Origin: Streptomyces cellulosae
Lineage (GTDB): Bacteria > Actinomycetota > Actinomycetes > Streptomycetales > Streptomycetaceae
DNA: 64,000 nt
Assembly: GCA_014655195.1 (NCBI GenBank)
Contig: BNBH01000012.1
Coordinates: 124,001-188,000, forward strand
Direction: 5' to 3'
How positions within the stretch are numbered: the first letter of the stretch is position 1; the number at the start of each line of letters is the position of its first letter. The notes below the pieces were generated by a model, which was given only the letters and a program-made list of their open reading frames with translations, did no database searches and was not told where the DNA came from. Shown here in pieces: positions 15,644 to 24,365 of this stretch. Made by a program: the position numbers and the translations under genes.

Positions 15644-16639
15644 GTGGCCACCTCCACCACCAAGGCCCTGGCCGGCGAGGAGCCGCCGGGCCCGTCCCAC
15701 GCCCGGGACGGCAAGGAGACCTCACGGCGGCGCGGCGCCTGGCTGCACCGCCTCGACGTCAAGGGCGCGCCGTACGCGTTCGTCGCGCCGTTCTTCGTCG
15801 TCTTCGCCGCGTTCAGCTTCTACCCGCTCGTCTACACCTCGTGGATCTCCCTGCACGACGTGGAACTGGCCACGCTCGACATCATGGAGTGGGTGGCGTT
15901 CGACAACTACGTCGACCTGTGGGGCGACTCGCGGTTCTGGAACGCCGTGCAGAACACCATCACCATCGGCGTCATCTCCACGGTGCCGCAGCTGCTGATG
16001 GCCCTCGGCATGGCGCATCTGCTCAACTACCGCATGCGCGCCTCGCTGTTCTTCCGCGTCGCGTCCCTCGTGCCGTACGCCACGTCCGTCGGCGCCGCCG
16101 CGCTCGTCTTCACCATGATCTACGAGCGTGACTTCGGCATGATCAACTGGGCGTTGGGCACCGTCGGCATCGACCCGGTGAACTGGGAGGCCGACAAGTG
16201 GCCCGCCCAGGTGGCCATCTCCACCATCGTCATCTGGCGCTGGACCGGCTACAACGCCCTGCTGTACCTGGCCGCCATGCAGGCCATCCCCGCCGAGCGC
16301 TACGAGGCCGCCTCCCTGGACGGCGCCTCCCGCTGGCAGCAGTTCACGCACGTCACCGTGCCCGGCATCCGCTCCACGATCGTCTTCACCATCGTGCTCT
16401 CCACGATCGGCGCGACCCAGCTGTTCGGCGAGCCGCTGATCTTCGGCCAGGGCCCCAACGGCGTCACCGGCGGGGCGAACAACCAGTACCAGACGCTGGG
16501 CCTGCTGCTGTACGAGGAGGGCTGGAAGAACTATCAGATGGGCCGCTCGGCGACCGTCGCCTGGGCGATGTTCATGCTGCTGGTCCTCGCCTTCCTGGCG
16601 CAACGGCTGATCAAGCGCCTGCGCTCCCGTACGTCCTGA
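15644..16639 (+). CDS. Sugar ABC transporter permease 1 (CebF-like)
   Basis: A 331-residue integral membrane protein with six predicted segments, starting at GTG 15644 after GGAAGGAAG. The cytoplasmic EAA loop is clear (EAASLDGASRWQQFTHVTVP, about residues 221-240). This is the MalF-like half of the permease pair. It has a longer polar N-terminus (about 40 residues) than its partner. It is the second gene of the operon, separated from the binding protein by a hairpin, and is followed 12 bp later by the second permease gene. It forms a heterodimeric channel with that partner in the cytoplasmic membrane. Confidence 0.88.
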   Translation: MATSTTKALAGEEPPGPSHARDGKETSRRRGAWLHRLDVKGAPYAFVAPFFVVFAAFSFYPLVYTSWISLHDVELATLDIMEWVAFDNYVDLWGDSRFWNAVQNTITIGVISTVPQLLMALGMAHLLNYRMRASLFFRVASLVPYATSVGAAALVFTMIYERDFGMINWALGTVGIDPVNWEADKWPAQVAISTIVIWRWTGYNALLYLAAMQAIPAERYEAASLDGASRWQQFTHVTVPGIRSTIVFTIVLSTIGATQLFGEPLIFGQGPNGVTGGANNQYQTLGLLLYEEGWKNYQMGRSATVAWAMFMLLVLAFLAQRLIKRLRSRTS

Positions 16640-16651
16640 CCTGGAGACGCC

Positions 16652-17578
16652 ATGACCATCCACAGCCTCCCGGCCCGGACGGACGCCCCGGCCCGGACCG
16701 AACCCGACCAGCCGGCCCGCCGCGGCGGCGGGCGCCGCCTGCTGCGCGAACGCGCCGGACGCACCCACCACGCGGGTCCGCTCGCCTACGTCCTGCTCGC
16801 CGTCATGGCGGTCCTGTCCATCTTCCCGCTGTACTGGACGATGGTGGCCGCCTCCACGGACAACACCCGGGTCAGCCAGACCCCGCCGCCGTTCCTGCCG
16901 GGCCCCAACCTGTTCGGCAACCTCGCCCGCGCCTGGGACGAGGCAGCCATGGGCAAGGCGATGATCAACAGCACGATCGTGGCCGGGGTGATCGCCCTGT
17001 CCACGGTGTTCTTCGCGACGCTCGCCGGGTTCGCCTTCGCCAAACTGCGCTTCAAGGGCCGCAACATCCTGCTGATGCTGGTGATCGGCACCATGATGGT
17101 GCCGCCGCAGCTCGGCGTCGTCCCGCTGTTCATGATGATGTCGGAGCTCGGCTGGTCGCAGCAGCTGCCCGCCGTCATCTTCCCCACGCTGGTCAGCGCC
17201 GTCGGCGTGTTCTTCATGCGGCAGTACCTCTCCGAGGCGCTGCCCGACGAACTCGTCGAGGCCGGACGGGTCGACGGGGCGCACTCGCTGCGGATCTTCT
17301 GGAGCATCGTGCTGCCCGTCGCACGGCCCGCCATGGCCGTCCTGTTCATGATCACGTTCGTGCACGCCTGGAACGACTTCTTCTGGCCGTTCGTGGTGCT
17401 CGACATGTCCAATCCGACCGTCCCCGTCGCGCTCACGCAGCTCAGCGCGGGTTATGTCCGCGACCAGTCGCTCATCATGGCCGGCGCGCTGCTCGGCACC
17501 CTGCCGCTGCTGGCGATGTTCATCGTCTTCGGCCGCCAGATCGTCAGCGGCATCATGGCCGGCGCCGTCAAGGGCTGA
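16652..17578 (+). CDS. Sugar ABC transporter permease 2 (CebG-like)
   Basis: A 308-residue MalG-type permease with six predicted membrane segments and the EAA loop EAGRVDGAHSLRIFWSIVLP at about 207-226. An Arg-rich N-terminal extension of about 45 residues precedes the first segment. The C-terminus VFGRQIVSGIMAGAVKG is typical of this half-transporter family. Start is ATG 16652, 12 bp after the first permease. The pair imports the sugar delivered by the upstream lipoprotein, powered by an ATPase encoded elsewhere. Confidence 0.88.
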   Translation: MTIHSLPARTDAPARTEPDQPARRGGGRRLLRERAGRTHHAGPLAYVLLAVMAVLSIFPLYWTMVAASTDNTRVSQTPPPFLPGPNLFGNLARAWDEAAMGKAMINSTIVAGVIALSTVFFATLAGFAFAKLRFKGRNILLMLVIGTMMVPPQLGVVPLFMMMSELGWSQQLPAVIFPTLVSAVGVFFMRQYLSEALPDELVEAGRVDGAHSLRIFWSIVLPVARPAMAVLFMITFVHAWNDFFWPFVVLDMSNPTVPVALTQLSAGYVRDQSLIMAGALLGTLPLLAMFIVFGRQIVSGIMAGAVKG

Positions 17579-17667
17579 CCGCCCCCGCCACAGCGCCGAA
17601 CCGACACCCCCGCCGGGCCCGCCCGCGCACCCCCGCGGCCGGCGCCCTCCACCCCGAAAGGACTTAC

Positions 17668-19107
17668 GTGGTCACCGCAGCACAGCAGACCGCGCCCTCC
17701 CCGGACGCCGCCCGCACCTTCCCCAAGGGCTTCCTCTGGGGTTCGGCCACCGCCTCCTACCAGATCGAGGGCGCCGCCGCCGAGGACGGACGCACCCCGT
17801 CCATCTGGGACACCTACGCCCGCACCCCGGGCCGGGTCCGCAACGGCGACACCGGTGACATCGCCACCGACCACTACCACCGCTGGCGTGAGGACGTCGC
17901 CCTCATGGCCGAACTCGGCCTGGGCGCCTACCGGTTCTCCCTCGCCTGGCCCCGCGTCCAGCCCACCGGACGCGGCCCCGCCGTCCAGAAGGGCCTGGAC
18001 TTCTACCGGCGGCTGACCGACGAGCTGCTGGAGAAGGGCATCCAGCCCGTCGCCACCCTCTACCACTGGGACCTGCCCCAGGAGCTGGAGGACGCCGGCG
18101 GCTGGCCCGAGCGCGCCACCGCCGAACGCTTCGCCGAGTACGCCGCCCTCGCCGCGGACGCCCTCGGCGACCGCGTGAAGACCTGGACCACGCTCAACGA
18201 GCCCTGGTGCAGCGCCTTCCTCGGCTACGGCTCCGGCGTGCACGCCCCCGGCCGCACCGACCCGGTCGCCGCCCTGCGCGCCGCCCACCACCTCAACCTC
18301 GGTCACGGACTCGCCGTCCAGGCCCTGCGCGACCGCCTCCCGGCCGCCGCCCAGTGCTCCGTCACCCTGAACATCCACCACGTCCGCCCCCTCACGGACA
18401 GCGAGGGCGACCGGGACGCGGTCCGCCGCATCGACGCGCTCGCCAACCGCGTCTTCACCGGACCGATGCTGGAGGGCGCCTACCCGGAGGACCTCCTCAA
18501 GGACACCGCGGGGCTGACCGACTGGTCCTTCGTGAGGGACGGCGACCTGGAGCGGATCAACCAGCCGCTCGACTTCCTCGGCGTCAACTACTACACGCCC
18601 ACCGTCGTCTCCGAGACCGACGGCAGCGGCACCCACACCTCCGACGGCCACGGCAACAGCCCGCACAGCCCCTGGCCGGCCGCCGACAAGGTCGCCTTCC
18701 ACCAGCCGCCCGGCGAGCGCACCGCCATGGGCTGGGCCGTCGACGCCACCGGCCTGTACGACCTGCTGCGCCGGCTGTCGCACGACTTCCCGAAGCTGCC
18801 GCTGGTCATCACCGAGAACGGCGCCGCCTTCGACGACTACGCCGACCCCGACGGCAACGTCAACGACCCCGCCCGCATCGCCTACGTCCGCGACCACCTG
18901 GCCGCCGTCCACCGCGCCATCCTCGACGGCTCCGACGTCCGCGGCTACTTCCTGTGGTCCCTGCTCGACAACTTCGAGTGGGCGCACGGCTACAGCAAGC
19001 GGTTCGGCGCGGTGTACGTCGACTACCCGACCGGCAGGCGCATCCCGAAGGCCAGCGCCCGCTGGTACGCGGAGATCGCCCGCACGGGCGTCCTCCCCGC
19101 GGTCTGA
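17668..19107 (+). CDS. GH1 beta-glucosidase (BglC-like)
   Basis: A 479-residue glycoside hydrolase family 1 enzyme, starting at GTG 17668 behind GAAAGGAC. The N-terminal FLWGSATASYQIEGAA signature, the acid/base Glu178 in TLNEPWC and the nucleophile Glu383 in ITENGAAF are all present. The closing motif SLLDNFEWAHGYSKRFG is intact as well. No signal peptide is visible, so it hydrolyses imported beta-glucosides such as cellobiose in the cytoplasm, releasing glucose. As the last gene of the regulator-transporter-hydrolase unit it completes an uptake-and-cleavage pathway. In comparable systems this enzyme also removes the inducer. A 19-bp terminator follows directly. Confidence 0.92.
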   Translation: MVTAAQQTAPSPDAARTFPKGFLWGSATASYQIEGAAAEDGRTPSIWDTYARTPGRVRNGDTGDIATDHYHRWREDVALMAELGLGAYRFSLAWPRVQPTGRGPAVQKGLDFYRRLTDELLEKGIQPVATLYHWDLPQELEDAGGWPERATAERFAEYAALAADALGDRVKTWTTLNEPWCSAFLGYGSGVHAPGRTDPVAALRAAHHLNLGHGLAVQALRDRLPAAAQCSVTLNIHHVRPLTDSEGDRDAVRRIDALANRVFTGPMLEGAYPEDLLKDTAGLTDWSFVRDGDLERINQPLDFLGVNYYTPTVVSETDGSGTHTSDGHGNSPHSPWPAADKVAFHQPPGERTAMGWAVDATGLYDLLRRLSHDFPKLPLVITENGAAFDDYADPDGNVNDPARIAYVRDHLAAVHRAILDGSDVRGYFLWSLLDNFEWAHGYSKRFGAVYVDYPTGRRIPKASARWYAEIARTGVLPAV

Positions 19108-19115
19108 CCCGAACT

Positions 19116-19164
19116 CCGCGAGCCCGACTCCCTGCCCGTGGGGGGACAGGGAGTCGGGCTCGCG
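19116..19164. terminator. Strong bidirectional hairpin terminator
   Basis: A perfect 19-bp stem (19116-19134 with 19146-19164, core GCGAGCCCGACTCCCTG) and an 11-nt loop lie between the GH1 gene and the converging maleylpyruvate isomerase-like gene, whose stop is at 19169. It can end both transcripts. Confidence 0.85.
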
Positions 19165-19168
19165 GTCG

Positions 19169-19813
19169 TCACCTCATGCCCGAGCGGCTGCGGAGGATCC
19201 CGACGCCGTCGCCGTCGAGTTCGTCGCAGCAGGCCGTGCGGCCGGTCATCGCCATGACGAGGTCGATCGTCCGCCCGGACACGAGCGGCCCGTCCCCGGT
19301 GGAGAACGGCCCGTCGTCCGCGACGAGCTTCAGCCCGCCGATCCGCCCCTTCGCGACGACCACGAGGTCGGTGCGCCGGTAGTACTCGGCGACGGCGGTC
19401 ACGGTCTCGACGGGACAGGCCCTCCGTATGCCGAGCGGCCGCCGGATGTCCTCCCCGTGCACGACGGTCTCGCCGAGCATGGCGACGGCGGGCAGGGGAG
19501 GCTTGGTGGTGCTCGACACGGTGCGCCGGAAGCGGCCGAGGGTGTCGGCCGGCCCCGGACCGAGTTGCTGGGCCAGGCGCATGGCGACCTGCTTGTCGAA
19601 GTCGAACCGACAGCGGACGACGCCCGCGAGCCACGTGAAGGCGTTGAGACTCGCCCCCGCGGTGAGGTGCGCGAGCACGTCGCGCACGGTGAGCCCGTCA
19701 CAGAGCGAGGGCGTGGCCCACCGATCGGGCCGGAGCCCCGCGAGATCGCCGGCGAGCGCGGCCCGCTCGGCACGGATCATGGACCACACCGTGGGGTCGG
19801 GAAGGGGCGTCAT
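19169..19813 (-). CDS. Maleylpyruvate isomerase/DinB-fold family protein
   Basis: A 214-residue protein of the mycothiol-dependent maleylpyruvate isomerase-like group (four-helix DinB fold). N-terminal motifs AERAALAGDLAGLRPDRW and SLCDGLTVRDVLAHLTAGAS are typical, the latter carrying a His of the metal site. LGETVVHGEDIRRPLG contains the second conserved His. The C-terminal half is the MDMPI-C-like part. Start was taken at MTPLPD (19813); the long upstream extension overlaps the methyltransferase gene and lacks conservation. Most members catalyse unknown thiol-dependent reactions. It is 41 bp downstream of a methyltransferase gene on the same strand. Confidence 0.8.
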   Translation of the reverse strand: MTPLPDPTVWSMIRAERAALAGDLAGLRPDRWATPSLCDGLTVRDVLAHLTAGASLNAFTWLAGVVRCRFDFDKQVAMRLAQQLGPGPADTLGRFRRTVSSTTKPPLPAVAMLGETVVHGEDIRRPLGIRRACPVETVTAVAEYYRRTDLVVVAKGRIGGLKLVADDGPFSTGDGPLVSGRTIDLVMAMTGRTACCDELDGDGVGILRSRSGMR

Positions 19814-19854
19814 GGGGGGGGTGGGGATCCTGTCGGCGGGGCGGCGGTCGTCGT

Positions 19855-20595
19855 TCAGGCGGACTTCCGCCACACGGAGATGTGCTTGGGCGACTCCTGA
19901 GTGAACGGTGAGCCGTCCCAGTCCGCGACGCGGCGCTCCAGCTGAAGCCCGGCGATACGGGCCATGAGGTCGAGTTCCGCCGGCCAGGCGTAGCGGTGGC
20001 GGGAGGCCCCGCGGCGGTAGCGGCCGTCCTCGCCGTCGCGGGTGAAGTGGTGCGAGACGAGGAGCTGTTCGACGGTGTCGACGGTGTCGAACCCCAGATG
20101 CCGCTCCGACACGTCGAACGGCACCGCGACCTGCCCGGGCGGCAGGAACCGCAGGGGCGGCACGCCCAGTTCGATGACGAAGCGGCCCCCGGGGCGCAGA
20201 TGCCGCGCGGCGTTGCGGAAGCACTCGACCTGTTCGTCCTGCGTGAGCAGGTTCGAGATCGTGTTGTAGACGAGGTACACCAGGGAGAACTCACCCGGCA
20301 CGACGGTGGTCGCCATGTCCCCGATGACCACCGGCAGCGTGTCCTCGTCGACCTTGCGGCGCAGCACGTCCGCCATGTGCTCGGACAGCTCGATGCCCGT
20401 CACCGGCACACCGCGCTCGCGGAGCGGCACGCCCACGCGCCCGGTCCCGACGGCGAACTCCAGCGCGCGGCCGTCGCCGGCCAGTTCGGCGAGAAAATCG
20501 ACGGTCGCCCCGAGGACGGCGGCCGAGGTCATCTCGGTCTCCTCGGCGTCATAGCGTTCGGCGGACTCAGGACCCCACAGCTCACTACTCGTCAC
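19855..20595 (-). CDS. Class I SAM-dependent methyltransferase
   Basis: A 246-residue Rossmann-fold methyltransferase. Motif I is ALEFAVGTGRVGVPL (about 43-57) with the acidic end of strand 2 at GIELSEHM (about 67-74). Motif III/IV is VIGDMATTVVPGEFSLVYLV. The C-terminal part, with RRGASRHRYAWPAELDLMAR, resembles small-molecule methyltransferases of the ubiE-like class. No substrate clue is present. It is probably the first gene of a two-gene unit with the maleylpyruvate isomerase-like gene. Confidence 0.85.
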   Translation of the reverse strand: MTSSELWGPESAERYDAEETEMTSAAVLGATVDFLAELAGDGRALEFAVGTGRVGVPLRERGVPVTGIELSEHMADVLRRKVDEDTLPVVIGDMATTVVPGEFSLVYLVYNTISNLLTQDEQVECFRNAARHLRPGGRFVIELGVPPLRFLPPGQVAVPFDVSERHLGFDTVDTVEQLLVSHHFTRDGEDGRYRRGASRHRYAWPAELDLMARIAGLQLERRVADWDGSPFTQESPKHISVWRKSA

Positions 20596-20712
20596 GGTGG
20601 GCCACTGTGCCGCGCGGTGAGAGGCCCTGTCGACTCATTTAAGGGCGCGGTGCGTGGCAGACCTGTCCGACAATGGCCCCTGCCGGACTCCTCGACAGAC
20701 AGGTGGGCGACC

Positions 20713-21351
20713 GTGGCCGCACCGCACCCGCTCCTCGCGTACTTCCTCGCGGCCGCCGACGGACGCTTCCCGCCGGTCGACGGCAAGGTGACGGTGCTGC
20801 CGCCCCTGGCCGGAGGGCTCGAGTGCTCGGTCGCCTTCACCGGCCACGCAGTCGTCGCCACCGCCCTGAGCAGCAAGGCCGTACGGGCCCAGGAACCGGA
20901 CGGCTTCGGCGCGTCCCTCGCGCCGGACTTTCTGCGCCACCTGGCCGGGCCGAAGGGGTGGATCGACGTCATCGACGTGACTCTCGCGGCCCGCGGCACG
21001 GGCGGCCCGCCGCGCCTGGCGGAGCTGGCCGACGCGGACGACCATCCGCGCGTAACGCACGCCAGGGACGTGCGGACGAACGTCGAGGTCTACGGTGACG
21101 AGCGCGGCCTCATCACCCTGGCCGACGGCGTCGCCGGACGGCGGGAGCTGAGCATCGAACTCCACGACACCCAGGACGGCGGCGCAGGACACGGACGGTC
21201 GCTCATCGCCGACGCCCTGTCCCTCGTCCCGGAGGACGAGCCCGTCTTCGCCGCCGTTTCCCCCGGCAACGCCCGCTCCCTCCGCGCCTTCCTCGCCTGC
21301 GGGTTCACGCCGCTCGGCAGCGAGGTCCTGCTGCGTCCGGCACGGGTGTAG
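20713..21351 (+). CDS. GNAT-like acetyltransferase
   Basis: A 212-residue protein starting at GTG 20713, with a GNAT fold in its C-terminal half. The segment HGRSLIADALSLVPEDEPVF resembles the acetyl-CoA binding loop and helix, and VSPGNARSLRAFLACGFTPLG is the classic C-terminal GNAT strand-helix motif. The N-terminal half (about 1-100) is a separate region of unknown type. The acceptor is unknown. The gene is divergent from the methyltransferase and convergent on another GNAT gene. Confidence 0.7.
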   Translation: MAAPHPLLAYFLAAADGRFPPVDGKVTVLPPLAGGLECSVAFTGHAVVATALSSKAVRAQEPDGFGASLAPDFLRHLAGPKGWIDVIDVTLAARGTGGPPRLAELADADDHPRVTHARDVRTNVEVYGDERGLITLADGVAGRRELSIELHDTQDGGAGHGRSLIADALSLVPEDEPVFAAVSPGNARSLRAFLACGFTPLGSEVLLRPARV

Positions 21352-21370
21352 TTCGGGCACGCGCCCGCTG

Positions 21371-21904
21371 TCACGCGGAAGCCGCCGGCCGGAGGCCCAG
21401 CCACTGCTCCGCGTCCCACGCCCAGAACCGCTCCACCTCCGTGAACCCCAGCCTGGTCGCCAGCCGGAGGGAGCGGGTGTTGGCGGTCTGGGTGGCCAGG
21501 ACCACCGGCTCGTCGGGGAGGACGCCCTCGATCCAGTCGAGTGCCGCCCCGCACGCCTCCGCCGCGTACCCCCGCCCCCACGCCCACGGCAGGAACAGAT
21601 AACCGAGATCGACCTTGCCCACCGCAGCGGGGCGCGCATGCTCCGCCGCCCTCCTCAGCAGCACCTGCCCGATCATCGCCCCGTCGAGCACGACGACGAA
21701 GCTCCCCGGCCACTGCCCGGGCACGGCCGGCATCTCGCGGTCCACCTCGTCCCGCGGCTTGGCGCCGCCGAGATACGTGTGCACCTCCTGCGACGCGTAC
21801 AGCTCGACGAACCCCGCACGGTCCCGCGCCTCCGCAGCACGCAGCATCAGCCGCTCGGTCCGGATCGGTGCGGGCGGCCAGGGGACGGGGCCAAGATCGG
21901 TCAT
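21371..21904 (-). CDS. GNAT acetyltransferase (RimJ/RimL type)
   Basis: A 177-residue acetyltransferase of the RimJ/RimL-like class. The opening IRTERLMLRAAEARDRAGF is diagnostic, followed by the cofactor-binding LFLPWAWGRGYAAEACGAAL and the NTRSLRLATRLGFTEVERF strand. These enzymes acetylate N-terminal amino groups or small amines. The gene converges on the preceding GNAT gene, with only 19 bp between stops. Confidence 0.88.
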   Translation of the reverse strand: MTDLGPVPWPPAPIRTERLMLRAAEARDRAGFVELYASQEVHTYLGGAKPRDEVDREMPAVPGQWPGSFVVVLDGAMIGQVLLRRAAEHARPAAVGKVDLGYLFLPWAWGRGYAAEACGAALDWIEGVLPDEPVVLATQTANTRSLRLATRLGFTEVERFWAWDAEQWLGLRPAASA

Positions 21905-22025
21905 GCGGGCCAGCCAAGCAGGGTGCTCGGCCGCTTATAAGGGGCGGACCGGGCACGCGACACCGGGTGCGACGCACCCCCCTTCGTCGTCACCACGCCG
22001 CCCGCCCCCGCCGTAGCCTCGAAGC

Positions 22026-22898
22026 ATGAGCCCGTACGACGATCACCCCGCCGCCGAGAACGCCCTGGGCGGTTTCCTCCGAGCACGGCGTGCCCGGCTG
22101 CGCCCCGAGGATCTGGGCCTTCCCTCCTCGGGGCGGCGAAGGGTGCCCGGGCTGCGGCGTGAGGAGGTCGCCATGCTCGCCGGGGTGAGCACCGACTACT
22201 ACACGCGTCTGGAGCAGGGCCGTGAACGCCATCCGTCGCCGCAGATGCTCGACGCCGTCGCACGGGTCCTGCGGCTCGACGCCGATGCGGTGGCCCACCT
22301 CCACCGCCTCGCCGACGCGGCCGCCCGCCGCACCCGGCGGCCCGCACAGCGCACCGAACGCGTCGCACCCCACCTGCGACGACTGCTCGACGGGTGGAAC
22401 GACACCCCCGCCTTCGTCCTCGGCACCGCCCTGGACGTCCTGGCCCGCAACCGGCTCGCGGAGGCGCTCTTCGCCGGGTTCACCCACTCCGACAACCTGC
22501 TGCGCATGACGTACCTGGACCCGTGGGCCCGCGGCTTCCACCGTGACTGGGACCGGGCCGCCGAGTCGGCCGTCGCGGCACTGCGGCACGCCGCCGGCCT
22601 CGACCCCGACCACCCGGGCCTGGGCCGCCTCGTGGGCGAACTGTCCGTCAAGAGCGCCGACTTCCGCACCCTGTGGGCGCGCCACGACGTACGGGGCAAG
22701 ACCCATGAGCCCAAGCTGCTCCACCACGCCGAAGTCGGCGACCTGGAGCTGCACTACGAGTCGTTCACGGTCAACAGCGCACCCACCCAGCAACTCGTCG
22801 TCTACCAGGCCGAGCCCGGCACACCCTCCGCCGACGCCCTCGCTCTCCTCGGCTCCCTCAACGCCGAACCCGCCCCCGCGCCGGACAGGACGAGCTGA
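22026..22898 (+). CDS. MmyB-type helix-turn-helix regulator
   Basis: A 290-residue regulator with an XRE helix-turn-helix (about 15-90; RRVPGLRREEVAMLAGVSTD, YYTRLEQGRERHPS) and a MmyB-like ligand-binding domain (about 110-280). The latter shows WNDTPAFVLGTALDVLARN and the HPELGDLELHYE-like motif HAEVGDLELHYESFTVNSAP. This class is very common in Streptomyces and often controls a neighbouring oxidoreductase or small-molecule gene. The ligand domain has a PAS-like fold that binds fatty acids in one structure. Its convergent neighbour is an Atu4866-domain gene. Its target is not shown by the sequence. Confidence 0.88.
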   Translation: MSPYDDHPAAENALGGFLRARRARLRPEDLGLPSSGRRRVPGLRREEVAMLAGVSTDYYTRLEQGRERHPSPQMLDAVARVLRLDADAVAHLHRLADAAARRTRRPAQRTERVAPHLRRLLDGWNDTPAFVLGTALDVLARNRLAEALFAGFTHSDNLLRMTYLDPWARGFHRDWDRAAESAVAALRHAAGLDPDHPGLGRLVGELSVKSADFRTLWARHDVRGKTHEPKLLHHAEVGDLELHYESFTVNSAPTQQLVVYQAEPGTPSADALALLGSLNAEPAPAPDRTS

Positions 22899-22937
22899 CC
22901 GACCGCGCGGGAGCGGGTCCGCACGGGCCGCGCCGCG

Positions 22938-23237
22938 TCAGTCCCGGGACCGGCGCCCGTCCGCCCGGATGCGTTCGTCGCCCTCGCGGTACAGCACCAG
23001 GTGCTCGTGGTACAGAACGCCGTCACGCACGTCGCCCGTGGCGGTGAAGCCGGTGTCGTCGACGTAGTCGATGTGGTCGCCGGTGACGGTGTACCGGCCG
23101 GTGTAGGCGCTCCGGCGGGTGCCGCGCGCCTCGTCGTACCGGCCGTCCGGCAGCAGTTCCTGACGGATGTGTCCGTCCGCGGTCACCCACATCCCGACGT
23201 ACGGGTGCGGGGCGCGGCTTGTGTTGTCGCTGGTCAT
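22938..23237 (-). CDS. Atu4866-domain protein
   Basis: A 99-residue protein of the small beta-barrel Atu4866 family. It has the PYVGMWVTADGHIRQELLPD opening, then GRYDEARGTRRSAYTGRYTV and DGVLYHEHLVLYRE. ATG 23237 was taken as the start; an ORF extension 21 codons upstream has no matching sequence. The family is often next to MmyB-type regulators or short-chain dehydrogenases and has no established activity. It converges on the MmyB-type regulator gene with a 39-bp gap. Confidence 0.75.
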   Translation of the reverse strand: MTSDNTSRAPHPYVGMWVTADGHIRQELLPDGRYDEARGTRRSAYTGRYTVTGDHIDYVDDTGFTATGDVRDGVLYHEHLVLYREGDERIRADGRRSRD

Positions 23238-23316
23238 GGCTCCAGCGTCGCCCGCGCGGCCCACGGCGACCAGGCCGCCGTTCCCCTGGGTGCGGCACAC
23301 CCACCCGCACCGGCCC

Positions 23317-23772
23317 TCACCGCCTCCGGTACTCCTGCGTCGGCTCGGCCATCCTCTCCGGCACCACCGGCCCGGGCGTCGGGGCGTCGCCGCTCCGTGG
23401 GACGGCCGACTCGCGGGCCGCCGGGGTGGGGCGGGCGTCCGCCGGGGTCTCGGCGGGCTCCGGCGTGGGGCCCGTCGTGCGGGGCGGGGTGGGGGAGCTG
23501 GTCAGGGGCGGAGGCGCCAGCGGGACCGTGGGGGACACCGGCCGGTCGGAGGTCGTCGTCGCGTTCTGCAGCGGCAGCGCGACGAGCAGGGCCACCGCGC
23601 ACGTGAGCCCGGCGCCGACCGTCGTACGCACCAGCCGTCGCCGGGCCGCACGTCGGCGGATCGTCTCGAACCGGCCCGGCGGCGGGCCGAGATGGTCGGA
23701 CGTGGGCCGCAGAAGCTCCGCGAGCGGGTCGTCCGGCTCGAACTCGGGCCCCTCGTCAGCGTGAGTGATCAA
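23317..23772 (-). CDS. Single-pass membrane protein coupled to an ECF sigma factor
   Basis: A 151-residue protein with a cytoplasmic N-terminus (about 1-48), one membrane segment (about 49-67, TVGAGLTCAVALLVALPL) and a Pro/Thr-rich external tail. Its start lies 17 bp inside the sigma factor gene, so translation is coupled. The position fits an anti-sigma factor, but the zinc-binding HxxxCxxC motif of ZAS anti-sigma proteins is absent. It may be a simple membrane tether, a divergent anti-sigma, or unrelated. Confidence 0.65.
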   Translation of the reverse strand: MITHADEGPEFEPDDPLAELLRPTSDHLGPPPGRFETIRRRAARRRLVRTTVGAGLTCAVALLVALPLQNATTTSDRPVSPTVPLAPPPLTSSPTPPRTTGPTPEPAETPADARPTPAARESAVPRSGDAPTPGPVVPERMAEPTQEYRRR

Positions 23773-24247
23773 GGTTTCTCCTCAGGTGGGCACGGAGCAG
23801 CTCCCTGGCCGCGTGAAGATCGGCCTTGATGGTTCCCTCCTTGCGTCCGGTCACCGCGGACACCTCCCGGACCGGCAGGTCAGCGTAGTAGTGCAGCAGG
23901 ATCGGCACCCGCAGCCGCTCCGGCAGCGCCTGCACCAGCATCCGCACCGACGGGTCGGAGGGTTCCGTGTGCGGGCGTACGGCCGCCTCGGTGCCGACCC
24001 GGCGCACGGTCTTCCGTTCGCGGTCGAGTCTGCGCCAGTGGTCGCGCACCAGGTTGGCCGCGGTGACGTACAGGAAGGCCCGTGGTTCCGTCACGGACGT
24101 CCAGCGTGACCACAGCCGGGTGAACGCCTCGGAGGCGATCTCGTGGGCCGTCTCGTCGTCGTCGACCAGACGGCGGCACCAGCCGGCGAGGCGCGGGTAG
24201 AGGGCGGCGAAGAGCTCGGACGCTGCCTGCTCGCGGGACCGTTTCAA
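23756..24247 (-). CDS. ECF RNA polymerase sigma factor
   Basis: A 163-residue extracytoplasmic-function sigma factor. Region 2 is at about 10-75 (FAALYPRLAGWCRRLVDDDE, then ASEAFTRLWSRW and RAFLYVTAANLVRDHWRR). Region 4 is at about 105-158 (ALPERLRVPILLHYYADLPV, then VTGRKEGTIKADLHAARELL). Regions 1 and 3 are missing, as is normal for ECF factors. It directs RNA polymerase to a small regulon, probably in response to an envelope signal sensed through the membrane protein encoded by the overlapping next gene. It lies downstream of the sortase operon terminator. Confidence 0.9.
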   Translation of the reverse strand: MKRSREQAASELFAALYPRLAGWCRRLVDDDETAHEIASEAFTRLWSRWTSVTEPRAFLYVTAANLVRDHWRRLDRERKTVRRVGTEAAVRPHTEPSDPSVRMLVQALPERLRVPILLHYYADLPVREVSAVTGRKEGTIKADLHAARELLRAHLRRNLDHSR

Positions 24248-24305
24248 TGCTCTCCATGGTCGGGGCGGACCCGGTGACGGGACACCGCGCGGGGGAAGTG
24301 GGGAG

Positions 24306-24348
24306 GTCCGTGTGCCGGATTGCCGGTGTGACGGTCCGGCACACGGAC
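24306..24348 (-). terminator. Hairpin terminator of the sortase operon
   Basis: A perfect 13-bp stem (GTCCGTGTGCCGG with CCGGCACACGGAC) and a 17-nt loop start 18 bp after the sortase stop codon on the minus strand. Confidence 0.7.
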
Positions 24349-24365
24349 GCCGGGCGTACGCCGGG

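Noticed and set aside
15722..17365. 547-residue minus-strand open frame antisense to the permease genes
   Set aside because: It lies opposite two ABC permease genes with clear EAA loops, and its Gly/His/Asp-rich composition is a shadow of GC third-position bias.
17452..18987. 511-residue minus-strand open frame antisense to the GH1 gene
   Set aside because: It is antisense to a well-supported beta-glucosidase with intact active-site residues, so it is a shadow frame.
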